Below, piece after piece: positions 12,754 to 23,937 of a stretch of DNA of 64,000 nucleotides. The stretch lies in the NCBI GenBank assembly GCA_009103225.1, contig RHPI01003156.1, positions 412,537 through 476,536 of the forward strand. Direction: 5' to 3'. Under the pieces are notes generated by a model. It saw nothing but the letters and a program-made list of their open reading frames with translations, searched no databases and was not told where the DNA came from. Source of the DNA: Chlorokybus atmophyticus. Its lineage: Eukaryota; Streptophyta; Chlorokybophyceae; Chlorokybales; Chlorokybaceae. A program made the position numbers and the translations under genes. Every line of letters begins with the position of its first letter. Position 1 is the stretch's first letter.

Positions 12754-14018
12754 CTCCTGTTAGGTCAGTTGTTAGGGTTTGCAAATAAGCACCTTGTTAG
12801 ACTTGCCTCGCTCCGGACGTAAGCACGTACCATCAGCAAACCTCTAAAACCGGTGTTTAATAACAATGTGTGCAACCTCATGTACCGGGTAACTTATTAC
12901 CCGTGTCATGTCAGGGTAATGTTGTTACATCATGAATGTAACGCGTTGGCGCTGTATGGTAATTCACGTTCAAGTTGGACGGTCCGACAAGACGAGGTTC
13001 TTATGCTGAGACGGTGCAGCTACACTGTACCAGCTCGGTGCTTGTACTCTTTAAGCAGTGGATGGTGACACTGTGGCGCTGCCTGGGCGGGTGGGGCGCT
13101 GCATGAGGCAGCAAGGTCTCAAAGAGTCCAAGGCGGCTTAGTTGCTCAGCTTATTGGTTCAAAAGCATGCGGGTAACAAAGCTCAACTGCATTGGAGTGT
13201 TTGCGCACACCATAATTGTCGCAGCAACAGCGGGACAAACCTGTCATCATTGGGTTGATAGACGCTCCTCAGCCTCCATGTGAAAGGCAGTCTTAAACAC
13301 GCAGGCATTGGCCAACGCTGTGAGCATACGGCATGCCTAGCTTTGTGGACGCTGCCACTGATGTGACAGCATGCCCAGCATGCTGTCACATCATGCATGC
13401 CTGCCACATTATGGCTGGCATGGAGCTACGCAAGCACAAGCCTTGACAAAACTACACTGCACTTGGGCAATCTCTACCAGGCCAGAAGCAGGCAGGGCGG
13501 CTACGGCCACAAGGCGGACCTGGACCATGCCGGTAAGCTGGTGGCAGCAGGAGAGGCAGCTTGTGTCTGTTTTGGTTGTGTTTGCTCGCTTCCGTGTGGT
13601 CGTTTGATGACATAAGGTTCATGCGTTGCTTGGCAGCTTCCACGCAGTGTTGTGAGGGCTATTGGGGCGGCGGTCCTGTTGGCAGGAGTGGGAGCCATGG
13701 CCACCGCTGCTGGTAACTTGAACGACAGGCTGTTGAAGTGCAATACCGCATGATAGCTGAAGTGAACACTGCTGAACACTGGTCCGCACCTTGCACTCGG
13801 CTTGTGCCGCAGTGTATGTTAGATTGAGTGGTGGCCAGCCATTTTGCATGCAGTCCTGTGGGGGTGCAGCTTAGATGCAATCTTGCAAGAAGAACCACAG
13901 CCACAGCAGCGTTTGCAAAATTACAGCCGCACAGCCGCACCCACACCCACGTTGACAAACAGCTTGACAACCCTGCACATGTTCACAAAACCACAACCAC
14001 GCAGCATTGCACATGCAG
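12754..14018. other. Spacer, or 5' part of the next gene
   Basis: No family is recognisable. A short hydrophobic stretch, VVRAIGAAVLLAGVGAMATA, at about 13650-13710 (+) could be a membrane-spanning first exon of the gene that follows, but no join could be fixed. A perfect hairpin at 13359-13393 is listed separately. Confidence 0.35.
13359..13393. repeat. Perfect hairpin (inverted repeat)
   Basis: Arms TGATGTGACAGCATG (13359-13373) and CATGCTGTCACATCA (13379-13393) are exact reverse complements with a 5-base loop CCCAG. Confidence 0.9.
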
Positions 14019-15391
14019 GTCATGAAGTCAAGGAAAGGCGGAAGCGGAAGCAGCGCAGCGCAAAGAGAAAGCCTGCAACCACAGCAGACAGCACGCGTGG
14101 CGGAACACCCATGCTGCCGCAAGCTCCGCTGCCCACAACCACCTTTATCAACTTTGATGTGGAGCTTCTGAACCAAATGCACACCATTGCCGAGGATGCA
14201 GACAGCGAAACAGCTGATGTTGTTGTTGGACACACCGTCAATGGGATGACTGTGTACACGTAAGCGGGGCCTAAACCAGCACAAGTCACAGTGTTAAAGA
14301 AGGGTCACGCCAGGTAGTGATAGTAGTAAGGTATTGCTTTTTGCAGCAATCCTGTGTTCGACAATGGCAACGATTTGGACCTTGGTGCGACCAGCAATGC
14401 TTTATTTGACGACAAAGAGGCTGTCGAGCAGCCAGCAACGGAAAGCAGTCAGCCCCTGCCATTCTTTGTTGCAAGGTTGTGCATAGTTGTTCATCAGTCT
14501 GAACGTCGGTTCATCGTAGTTTTGGTTCTGGTAGTTGAGTAGTAGTTCTGGTTGTAGTAGTGGTGCTGCTGCTGCTGCCGTCGTCTTTGTCTTAACGCGC
14601 TTGTCAATCATGCAGATACTTTGCGCTACTGGAAGAACTGAAAGAGGTGACTAGCAATCCATCCGTTGTTCAGGTAAGCTCTTGAGAGTACTGAGACACT
14701 CAAAGTACCATGTGTGCAGTTTTTTTATCAGGAATGGGAGTTGCATTGTAACGTTGTATGTGCATCCACACAAACACAGACCGGTGGTGGTCAAACTTCA
14801 CCTCAAAGTGAGTGTGTTGCCGAGTCACGTGCAAAGTCGTCATTAAAAGCTCAGCAAACAATCTACAAGTAAGTCTGCACGTGTGAGTGTGGTCACACTG
14901 CATGCGGGAAGCCTAGCGCCAACATCGCATACATGCGTGCGTGTGCAAACTGCAAGTGCAATTGTGTGTTGTCTGTGCTGTCGTCTGTTGTCATCTAGGC
15001 TTAGCACAATCATAACATACCTAATGCATGTGTGTTATGGTCACAGCCACAGTCACATGCATCCAACCAAGCATTTGAACAACCACAAGCTTCTGTGCTT
15101 GAGTAGTCAGCCTCGCTGTGAATGCGCATGCACTGAGCCAAGCAACCGCCAGCTGGGGTATCAGTGTATCTCTGTTGTCATCAGCATTGTTTCGCTCTGT
15201 ACCGTGTCAAACGATAGTATCATTGGTTACTTGTGCGTAAGACTGCAATGACGAGTTGCCTGTTGTTGTCCAGGTGTTTTCAGTTTATGCGCGAGCTGCA
15301 TGACTACCAAAGCGGCATGGACTATGACATGTCGGCCAGCTGGTGCGCTGAACTAGACCTACTCAGCGCCATCATCACAGCTGCTGGCTGA
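14019..15391 (+). CDS. Multi-exon gene of unknown function
   Basis: I do not recognise this protein. Five exons join in a consistent frame at good GT-AG signals. Exon 1 begins at 14019 with HEVKERRKRKQRSAKRK and ends VNGMTVY at about 14262. Exon 2 (from about 14347) begins NPVFDNGNDLDLG and ends PLPFFVA. Exon 3 (about 14614-14672) reads YFALLEELKEVTSNPSVVQ. Exon 4 (about 14780-14870) is TGGGQTSPQSE to QQTIY. Exon 5 (about 15273-15391) begins CFQFMRELHDYQSG and ends IITAAG before TGA. The N-terminal piece is very basic and may localise it to the nucleus; the rest is acidic and soluble. The true start lies upstream of 14019, possibly in the hydrophobic exon near 13650. The coherent phases support a real gene. 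Confidence 0.6.
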
Positions 15392-16237
15392 AATATGGCA
15401 AGCAATCTGCGTGAGCTCAGGCAAATAGTTGTGTTGAGTGATGCAGTCAGCGAATCATCTTTCCTTCTCTCTTGGTCATGTAGAATTCTGGCCAGTATAT
15501 GGCAGGAGTGGACTTTTGTTTACCAAGCAATTTGTCATCCAGGGTATAGCATTGCACTCGCATACACAGCCAACACACACGCTCAAGAACAAGCACAACA
15601 CCAAGGCTTACAACAACCAGCAAAGAAGCCTAAACACAATGGGGGCTGGGTCTACATGCAATGCTCATACCTAGCGCTTGTATTTCGAAGGCTTCAAGCA
15701 GCATCTGCAGTTGTTCCCGGATCTCCATCTTGCGAAGACGAAATAGCCAAAGTACTGCCGGAACATGTGGGGCATGCTGCGTATACAATTTGCCATAACA
15801 AGCTTCATGCTGTTGCCTTAAGCGTAGGGTGCAGAACAGGCACGACAGCAAACACGGCCAGGCTGTTTAGTAATTGTTGCTGCATTTTACAGTAAATGCG
15901 CGACACATATGCTCTTGCGCGACACAGCGGCAGAGACTGCAAGCACACACAGCTGCCAGTCTCTGCAAAAGAAAACTCGCATTACAAATGCAAGTTTGCT
16001 TCTCCGTTCAAAGCTGATGTGCATCCTTGCAACCTCATACAAAAAGGATTCACAGTCTCCCGATAGGCAACACGGTCAGCAGGTACTGCTGCAACTTAAA
16101 ATTGGGTGTTGCTTACCAATCTGTGAAACTATAAAAGCATTGCACATACCACACCTTCGGTATGCACGCATCAAAACCACTTGAAGATGGACCGCACCGT
16201 CACATACGCAAGCTGTGCCATACATACCCTGTCACTC
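15392..16237. other. Spacer between convergent genes
   Basis: It lies between the 3' ends of the unknown plus-strand gene and the minus-strand EMB514-like gene. I see no recognisable feature beyond short, unsupported open frames. Confidence 0.5.
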
Positions 16238-17702
16238 CTACCTCCCCCTGCCCCTGCCTCGGCCCCTGCCTCGCCCGCCCCCTCGTCCCCGTCCCCCTCG
16301 TCCCCGTCCTCCTCTGCCACCTCCCCCCCTGCCGCCTGTCCTTCCCTCACCGCCACCATAGCCCCTGCCGCCCCTGTCGCCACCCCCTCCCCCGCCCTTC
16401 ACCATCGCTGGCAGCATGTCCTCTGGCAGCGGCATCAGGTTATTGATGCACTTGCGGTAGCTGAAGTCCACCTATGTGCAGAGGGACAACGGTGCATCGC
16501 TGAATGTGGCCTTGCAAAGAGAGATTCGTTCAAGTGCATACTTGCGTGCATGTGTGCGCGGGCTCGCAGTCGCGTGCGTGTGCCTGTGCGCGTGCATTCA
16601 TGCGATTGTGTACCAGAGTGCCGTCCTGTTTCACAAGGAAAAAGCAGCGGCTCTCAAAGTCGGCATGGTTGCGGACTTGCGCGGCCACCACACCGCCCTG
16701 CAGCTTTTCATCTGGGCTGTGATGGCCCTTCTTCACCAGGTCCAGCACCACATTGTACTCGTACTGCACACACATACACACAAACCAACACAATTGACCA
16801 ACACCGACAAGTATGCTTCACTGCAGATCAGTCCAACACTGTCGTCAAGACTTGCACTTCACGTTTGGCGTTTGAAACCGCAGCAACAACCAATGTCACC
16901 CTACCGGCCGACACAGCACAGTCCCGCAAACACGCAACCATGCAGTCAGTTCCACAGACGCCGAAGCAAGCAGGCTCACAAGCATCTACACGCAGCCACA
17001 CCAACAGTGTGATGCTAAAACAATGCTGCAAACTTGCTGTGCCTCTTTTCCTCTGCCTGCCCTGAGCATGGCAGCACACTTTGCAGTCAATCGACTGACA
17101 CGATGCAGTGTGCTGTGAAGACGAAACAGGCCCGATGTCAAGCCCAATGGTACAATCATCCACAATGCCCCACTCACCTCATTGAGATCTTGGGAGGCGG
17201 TGACCCTGTGCAGCAGCTGGTGGAAGTAGGTGTACATCGCGTGGGCGTTGGTGAAGTTCTTTGGCCCAAGCTGTACTGGGTCGTGCTTTGGCAGCTTGTC
17301 AGTGGCTGCAACCGCTGCTTTGCCATTGCTGTCTGCCTTGTCCTTCTTTTCCTCGCCCTCCTCCTGCTGCTTGTCCTCCTCCGTCTGCTTGTCCGCCTCC
17401 TGCTTGTCCTCCGCCTTGTCCTCCTGCATGGCCGCCGCCTCGCCCTGCTCCTGCTCTTCCTCAGCAGTCTTCTGGCGCTTCGCTGCAGGGTCCTGCGCAC
17501 GTGTGGGATGAAGGCAAGGCAATGGCAGTGACCAGCTGCTGATTGATGGCCATGAGCAAGTGGAAGAAGACGAGGAGGACAAGGTGCATAACAATGCCGG
17601 CGATGACATGAAGACAGGACGTACCTCAGCAGGCTGCTCTATAGAGGCGGCTGCCGGCGCCTCCTCGGCGGCGGCAGCCGGCTTTTCAGCCGCTTCTGCC
17701 AT
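16238..17702 (-). CDS. EMB514-like DUF3223 protein with RGG tail
   Basis: Resembles plant EMBRYO DEFECTIVE 514 and DCL-type DUF3223 proteins, which act in nuclear or plastid RNA/rRNA processes. The start is MAEAAEKPAAA at 17702. An Ala/Glu-rich N-terminus follows, then AKRQKTAEEEQ and a long Glu/Lys/Asp/Gln run (about 17300-17490). The conserved domain spans three exons: VQLGPKNFTNAHAMYTYFHQ (about 17200-17280); YEYNVVLDLVKKGH to ESRCFFLVKQDGTLV (about 16600-16760); and DFSYRKCINNLMPLP (about 16420-16465). The C-terminus is Gly/Arg-rich RGG/RG repeats ending in TAG at 16238, which suggests RNA binding. The RGG tail is a likely nucleolar feature (inference). It is divergent to the PIG-Y gene across a repeat gap. 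Confidence 0.88.
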
Positions 17703-17737
17703 CGCGTTCACCTATCGCCCCGCCTTCAAGCTGACCT

Positions 17738-18069
17738 CCTCCCCCTCCCCCTCCCCCTNNNNNNNNNNNNNNNNNNNNNNNNNNNNNNNNNNNNNNNNNN
17801 NNNNNNNNNNNNNNNNNNNNNNNNNNNNNNNNNNNNNNNNNNNNNNNNNNNNNNNNNNNNNNNNNNNNNNNNNNNNNNNNNNNNNNNNNNNNNNNNNNNN
17901 NNNNNNNNNNNNNNNNNNNNNNNNNNNNNNNNNNNNNNNNNNNNNNNNNNNNNNNNNNNNNNNNNNNNNNNNNNNNNNNNNNNNNNNNNNNNNNNNNNNN
18001 NNNNNNNNNNNNNNNNNNNNNNNNNNNNNNNNNNNNNNNNNNCCCCTCCCCCTCCCCCTCCCCCTCCTC
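17738..18069. repeat. CCCCCT hexanucleotide array with assembly gap
   Basis: CCCCCT units flank a 284-base N run (17759-18042) on both sides. The complementary AGGGGG strand could form G-quadruplexes. It lies in the shared 5' region of the EMB514-like and PIG-Y genes. The true array length is unknown. Confidence 0.9.
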
Positions 18070-18159
18070 CTCGTCCGCCGCCTCTCCTTCCGCCGCCGCC
18101 GCCAAGTGCAGTCAAATTACCAATGCCGCCGTAGCGGCGGCGGCAGTCGGGGAGAAGCC

Positions 18160-19066
18160 ATGCAGAGCTGTGGGGCGGCGGCGATGGACGAGGAGGAGCA
18201 GGAGGCGGAGCTGGCAAAGCGATGGAGGCACCTAGCGAAAGCGCTAGCGTCGCCGTCGGCCGCGGCGGCGCTGTACTACTCCTCTTACTCCGACTTCAAC
18301 AACAATGCTCGGGCCGCTAGGTGCTTGCGCATATAGCCAGTCCAGTAAAACACATAGACAGAAACAAGCCTGCTTGCTTTTGCTGCTTGTGTGTTGCGCT
18401 ACCGCTGAGCACAGTGTGAGCGTTGCATAGTCGGTTTTGTGTTGCGCAGTGTTGCACGCTTCAGAGCATGTTTGCATTTGGCGAGCATTCTGCATGTGCT
18501 CGAGTGTGCTGCAGAAGACTTACGTCGCCCTCATTGCTCGGGTGCTTGTTGCAGCCAATGCATGTACTTGTAGCAAAGCAACAGTTCTGATGCTCAGTGT
18601 GTGCCTGTGCTCGTATGCGAGCTGAGCGCGTCAAAAGGCTGCACAACTCATCAAGCCATGGCCTTGGGAGATTTCAGCAACACCACCACGTGGCAATTGA
18701 ATGTGCATGTGTGTTCAGGCAGCAGGTGCTGTGGGGCGCGTTCTTGGTGTTGTTCTCGGTGCTGTTTCTTATTGCCACCATGTACGCCATCCTTGTGTCC
18801 AAGTGGCTCCCGCACAGTGAGAATGACAGCGGCTTGCTCGCATGGATTGCCAGTGACAGGTATAGCGGGTTTGAGACTCAGGCAACAGCATCAGCTAGCA
18901 CCAAACAGCAACATACTGTGTTTTGTTTAATGAGAGCTGATACGAGTTCATGCAAATCCGCATGCTGCCCAGGTACTACTGTCTGCTGGTCCCGATGACC
19001 GTCCCAGTGACAGTGTTTGCAATCTATCTTCACTGGTTGAGCATGAAGTTTTTCAAGCATGCTTGA
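18160..19066 (+). CDS. PIGY: PIG-Y subunit of GPI-GlcNAc transferase
   Basis: PIG-Y is a small membrane subunit of the ER complex that performs the first step of GPI-anchor synthesis, GlcNAc transfer to phosphatidylinositol. Three exons: 18160 to about 18319 (acidic, cytosolic N-terminus, ending NNARAA); about 18719-18859 (QQVLWGAFLVLFSVLFLIA, first membrane segment, then SKWLPHSENDSGLLAWIASD); about 18971-19066 (YYCLLVPMTVPVTVFAIYLH, second membrane segment, then WLSMKFFKHA and TGA). The two-helix layout and the RYYCLLVP and YLHWLSMKFFKHA blocks are diagnostic of the family. The N-terminus is longer than in animal PIG-Y. An upstream in-frame ATG within or before the gap cannot be excluded. 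Confidence 0.88.
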
Positions 19067-19351
19067 AAGCCATGTGAAACCGACCCTCCACCCCCATGCA
19101 GCGTTCCATACCGCACTGCCAAGTACCTCGACAAGGTTCGTGACTACACAAGTGTTGTGGCACTGTGTAATCAGTGTAGGAACGTGTTGTGGTTGAACAC
19201 TGCATTGCGATTGATTTTCATTTGCGTAACCGTAACAGGTATGGCTAGGTTATCTGTACCCCAGTTGGGCAACCATGTATATAGGTAGAGTGTAACTTTA
19301 AACTGTATGTGTATAACAGGACTGCTACTAAGGATTGGCTATATAATGCCT

Positions 19352-20843
19352 CTACCTCCAAGGGTATCCTCCAGCATCTCTCCAGCGATAGACAGGGCAA
19401 CCGGAAGGCATGCTGCTGTGTGCTTGCGCAGGCCGCTCCTTGCGATCGCGGTCAACAGTGCGCCGGCGGTACCGGTCGCCATCAATGTACTTGGGATGTG
19501 ACTGGAATTGCAAGCCTTTCCACCACAACCTGTGAAACAACACGGGTTGGTTCCAGTTTGCGCGGCAAATAGACACACGCGCATGTAACATACCGGAAGG
19601 CTTCCCAGTAAATCCCCAATGCTACTTTGTGCGGCATTAGCCACAGCCAAGCCTGGGGATTGGCAGGTGTTGGCTGTCGCTCCGCATGCAGTGATGCTGT
19701 GAAGTAAGTGCCCAACTGATGGCGCACAGAGGTTCAGCTGAGTGTACTAATGGATAGATAACTGCACATGGCAATGTGGCGAAGAGAAGCTCTGTCAATG
19801 ACATACCTTTGGGTGCTTGTTTTCAAAGGCAAGAGTGAGTGCCTTGCCCGGTAAGGTTGCAGTGACCTTCCATGTGGCCTGCATGTCCATGAATGGACTC
19901 ACGTGAAGCGGCTTGGGCACCGAGTCAGTGCCTGGCAGAAACACGAATGTGACGCGCTCACCCCACGGTGTGTTGGTCACCTCCGCAATGCACTTCTTGA
20001 CAATGAGCTGCGCAAAAACACCGTGCTGTGAGCCTTGGGCATCTCACCAGCACATCATACTCAATTGCACATGGTGTGGTTGATTAACAACTTATAGGCC
20101 AAGCCTTTGCAACATTTTTATGACGTTTGCCAACTGGTATCACTGTTGATTGCCATGCTGACACGCGTGTTGCGTGAAGTGGTGGGTGGACCGTTTAATG
20201 TGCTTGCCACAACTGCCAATTGTGCATGTGTCGGTCGGCATAAATGCTCCGGGTTCCACATGTGAAACCAGAAGTACATATAAATACATATCACAGCCCG
20301 ATGAAAGCAACGACTCGGTTACAGTAGCATACACAATCGTCTGTTCACACCAAGTCGCATTCAGACACTGTAATAGTTGCGAGTCACCTGTCCGGTGGTA
20401 GCGGAGGAGTGGCTTTGCGTCGGGGCTGCATAGCAATAGTAAACGCTGATAGGGTTCTGTTCGTAACCAACGCTGGGAGGATTTGTGAGCAGCTTGACTG
20501 GGCCAGCCGTGCCGGCGAGCTTCCTGGCCTGGTCCGCTTGCATGTGCCCCGTCGCGGCCGCCCAGTCATCGGCTCTGGCGGCATCCAGGTCCACCACGGC
20601 AAACCTCACCCTGTAGCTGAAGGCGTGCTTAACGGGCTTGCGCCGGTCGTGCCTGACCAGGCCGGCGTAGTATTCCACCGCATGGTCAGGCAGGGAGTTC
20701 AGCCCGCCACTGCCTGAGCCCCCTCCACGCACCAGCAGCACCAAGCTGTACACCACAGACACCACAACGCTCCTGGCTATGCTCCACAGCAGCGCAGCCA
20801 ACAATGCTGCCGCCGGCGGCGACCCCGCCACGGCCATCACCAT
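19352..20843 (-). CDS. DUF1365 family protein
   Basis: DUF1365 proteins occur in bacteria and plants. In bacteria the gene often neighbours cyclopropane-fatty-acid-synthase and amine-oxidase genes; the biochemical role is unclear. The start is MVMAVAGSPPAA at 20843, followed by a hydrophobic N-terminal segment (LLAALLWSIARSVVVSVVYS) that may be a membrane anchor. Family blocks: EYYAGLVRHDRRKPVKHAFS and VRFAVVDLDAAR; LLTNPPSVGYEQNPISVYYC; then after introns EVTNTPWGERVTFVFLPG and KPLHVSPFMDMQATWKV (about 19800-19980); ALGIYWEAFR (about 19600-19640); LWWKGLQFQSHPKYIDGD, continuing to a TAG at 19352. The last 30 residues are unusual for the family and an unrecognised terminal intron is possible. 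It is head-to-head with the inhibitor-2 gene 327 bp away. Confidence 0.85.
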
Positions 20844-21170
20844 AGCGGAGCTGCAAGCTCAAATTGCTTCATCCTTGGCTGCTCCGCCGTTTGCAGTTAA
20901 CCGTCTCAGTTGTCACAGCAGCTGGTGTCGTCACGGTCGCCTCGTCGAAGCTCCGCGGTCTCGTCGGTTTCGGCGTTTAACTGCCGTCAAACCTACCTGC
21001 ACGCCCACAAGAAAGACTTCATAGGAGACATTGCCTTTGGCGGTAGAGTGGCGGCGGCGGCGGAGCGGGGGAGAGCATCCGCGGGTTGTTGAGGTTGTCG
21101 CCGTCATAGTCGTCTTTGTGTCTCGCGGAGAGGCCAGTTTGCAGCCTGGCCTGGTGGCTGTGTGCCGGCC

Positions 21171-22818
21171 ATGTCGGCAGGGTCAGGGGCGAAGCCGGCG
21201 CTGAAGAAGAAACCAAAGCCACTGTAAGCTTCCTCATATTATGTGTAAAAACCTCACTGCTTGCTTTGGTCGGCAATTGACGTTGGGTTGGGCCTGGGGC
21301 ACAGCAAGACGTCCAGCGTGAAGTGGGACGAGGGCAACCTGCAGTACAACGACGAGCACCGCACCGCCACGCAGAAGATCACTGAGCCCAAGACGCCCTA
21401 CAGGCCGCCTCTCAACGGTAAGCGTCCAGCCTGCTGCGCATCGCATTGCACAAGCATGCACTACATGGTAATGCGCCTGCACGCGGTACACATGTCAGAA
21501 GGGGCCAGGAGGAATCCTTCAATTTGAATGGGATGCAGTCACTTTGTTGGCCGTTACTCGTATCAAAAAAAGTTAATAAGGCTCGAAATAAGGCAGCACA
21601 GTGTTTGCTTGTAGTCCGTTGTATACTTTGATTGTGGTATTATCCGAAGCTCAGAGACAACTACACAGCACTGACAGCACTGTGGGCATTCGGCCTCTGT
21701 GCAGGTGACGGTCATATAACGCCACAGGACGGCGACAGTGACTCTGAAGAGGTATGCCTTGCTGTTCATGGTACCGCAACTGTGAACGTGTGCTGTATGC
21801 ACACTTGCACAGCACTCATTGGCTACATGATGCTTTAATTTCATGCATGGTGCTGCACTCCTCTTGTGACGCATGTATGCTTGGTATTCTGAACCGACAG
21901 CTGCGCACTTTTGGAATGGGCACAGCCTGGTACTACTAGCAATTGAACCTATTGTACATCTCGTTACTTGTTACTGAAACACACACAGATGCGTGTGGAT
22001 GTGTGTCAATGTTCATGTGTGCCATGCGCATGCTTTGCACTGGGTAATATCAAGTATGATCTCAGATTGAAGCGCATGGAGCAGCGCTGCATCGAGCAGT
22101 CTCAGATGCAGCGGATTGGCAGCAACAGCAGCGGGCAGCGGGTGAGGCATCGTCCAGCGGATGGGACAGCGATGAGGAGGATGTGCAAGGCGTGGGCGGT
22201 GGAGGCGGTACTGCTCTACCCACAAGCAATGGTAGGTGCTCGCTTCGTTTTTCACGCTCCCCGTTGTGGTCTTTATATGGGTTTCTGTCCTGTGGACTAT
22301 TTGCTCTGCAATATGGTTGCATTGTAACGAAGTGGACTGCCAAGAGTTTACAATTGATATTGTGCAAATAACATACTCCAATCCAGTGCACATCGGCTTT
22401 TGGTTTCTTTTGTGTCTGTGTGTTGTCACCCACATATGCACATCACATTTACTGTACTAGCAGTACCAAGCGGATGCGCGCATGCTCTTGCGATTGGTGT
22501 CCACAGTCCACCCAATGTAAATGATGGCTGTCACAATCAGGGGAGTCGGCACCGGAGTTGGAAGCAAAGCACGCGCAGTTTGTGGCCATGAGGAAAAAAC
22601 ATTATGACGAGTTTCTAGCGGCGAAGCGAGCACGCGAGCAACACTTGGCAAGTGAACGCCCCAAGAAGTTGATTGAGAACTGCGTTTTGCAACTCTTAGA
22701 GAACTTTTTATTGCACGCATTGTTATTCAAACACATCTGTGCCTTGTCTCAGCTAGATGAAGATGAGGATGCGAGCGAAAATGGCGTGAGCGGCTCGAAA
22801 AGGACAGGTGTACAGTAG
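21171..22818 (+). CDS. Protein phosphatase inhibitor 2 (IPP-2)
   Basis: Inhibitor 2 binds and regulates type-1 protein phosphatase. The start is MSAGSGAKPALKKKPKP at 21171. Exon 2 (about 21304-21418) has KTSSVKWDEGNLQYND, matching the KSQKWDE PP1-docking motif, and KITEPKTPYRPPL, containing the family EPKTPY motif. An acidic exon follows near 21708-21750 (DGDSDSEE). Another exon near 22088-22230 has SSSGWDSDEEDVQG and a glycine run. The exon at about 22550-22650 carries FVAMRKKHYDEFLAAKRARE, corresponding to the HYNE helix that enters the PP1 active site (here HYDE). The C-terminus is acidic (DEDEDASENG) and stops at 22818. All three PP1-contact regions appear present. Confidence 0.88.
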
Positions 22819-23937
22819 CAGTTTTCACTCGCAATGTTTGTGCCTGCGGTTATAGCTAGTACTAGTTAGTGTAGCGTTGTCAGATGGATAGGTGCACTAC
22901 TGCTGCGCTCTCCTAGCTCAGTCCCACTGCGTTAGTGCCCCTATGTAACATTTTGTCATTCACGCATATTTGCAAGGACAATGGGATGATCAAAACGTCT
23001 GGGTTGGTTTGACTTGTGCAGCATGTGGAGGTCAATGTATCTGGGTTGTTTTGGGTTGAGAGGGCGAGCTCGGGGGTGGCTATACAAATTGTGATTTGCT
23101 GTCTGCTTGTACTTCAAGCGACTCTAATTGCCCTATACGTTCTGGCAAACTTGTACTGATTCCCATGCTGCCATTGTACACACAATGCGGACTGCAGTTG
23201 TGCTTAGCTGTTTGTTGAGTAGTACTTGGAGTTTGCAGCATCTTTCATATCGTCCATTGATTGAGCCTAGGGAGCTATGATGAAGTAGAAGATTGTTATT
23301 CCCGGTTTGATGTCTACAGCATCTGGTTGCTACCATGATTCAGGTTGTGGTGTTCAGTTGGTTAAGGTGCATGCACTGTCACATTCTATACATGTAAGCA
23401 TTGCTTGTGATGGCATGGCAACCACTGTTGGTTGTTGCTGCGCGAATCTGCATGTTCACTTCCAGTGTGCAGCTGCTCCATAAGTGCTGCTATGTTCGTT
23501 GACTACTTACGTATGGCCACACTAGAAAACACATTGTAGTCGAGATCTGCGCGCTATCATCTCGAGCTTCAACAGACATGTTCAGAGCACAAGTGATAAC
23601 TGCCCGCCAGCTGCAAGCAACCTGCCTCTATTGTTCAGGATATGTTGGCAGCTTGGTTGGCGTTCACTTTGTGATAATAAGTGGCATACATCATATGATA
23701 CAACCCCATCACAACTTGTGAAAAGTCAACGCCATATAAGCAGGGTTATCCGCCAGCAGTGAAGTCCAATACGCTTTTACACGTTGGTTAAGCAGACTGG
23801 TGCATATACACGCAGTCGATACCCTCAACGTTCTTTGCACACTATGGTACGACAACAGTATTTACCTACAGGGGCACACTGACCGTACTGCAGTTATGGT
23901 CTTTGCAAAGCTGTACACTACAGGTGTGGCATTGATA
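22819..23937. other. Intergenic spacer between convergent genes
   Basis: It separates the 3' ends of inhibitor 2 (+) and the C2/EF-hand gene (-). I see no coding signal, structural RNA or repeat here. Confidence 0.5.

Noticed and set aside
17560-18336. Long open frame across the N gap
   Set aside because: It is open only because the N run has no stops. The PIG-Y start at 18160 explains the coding end.
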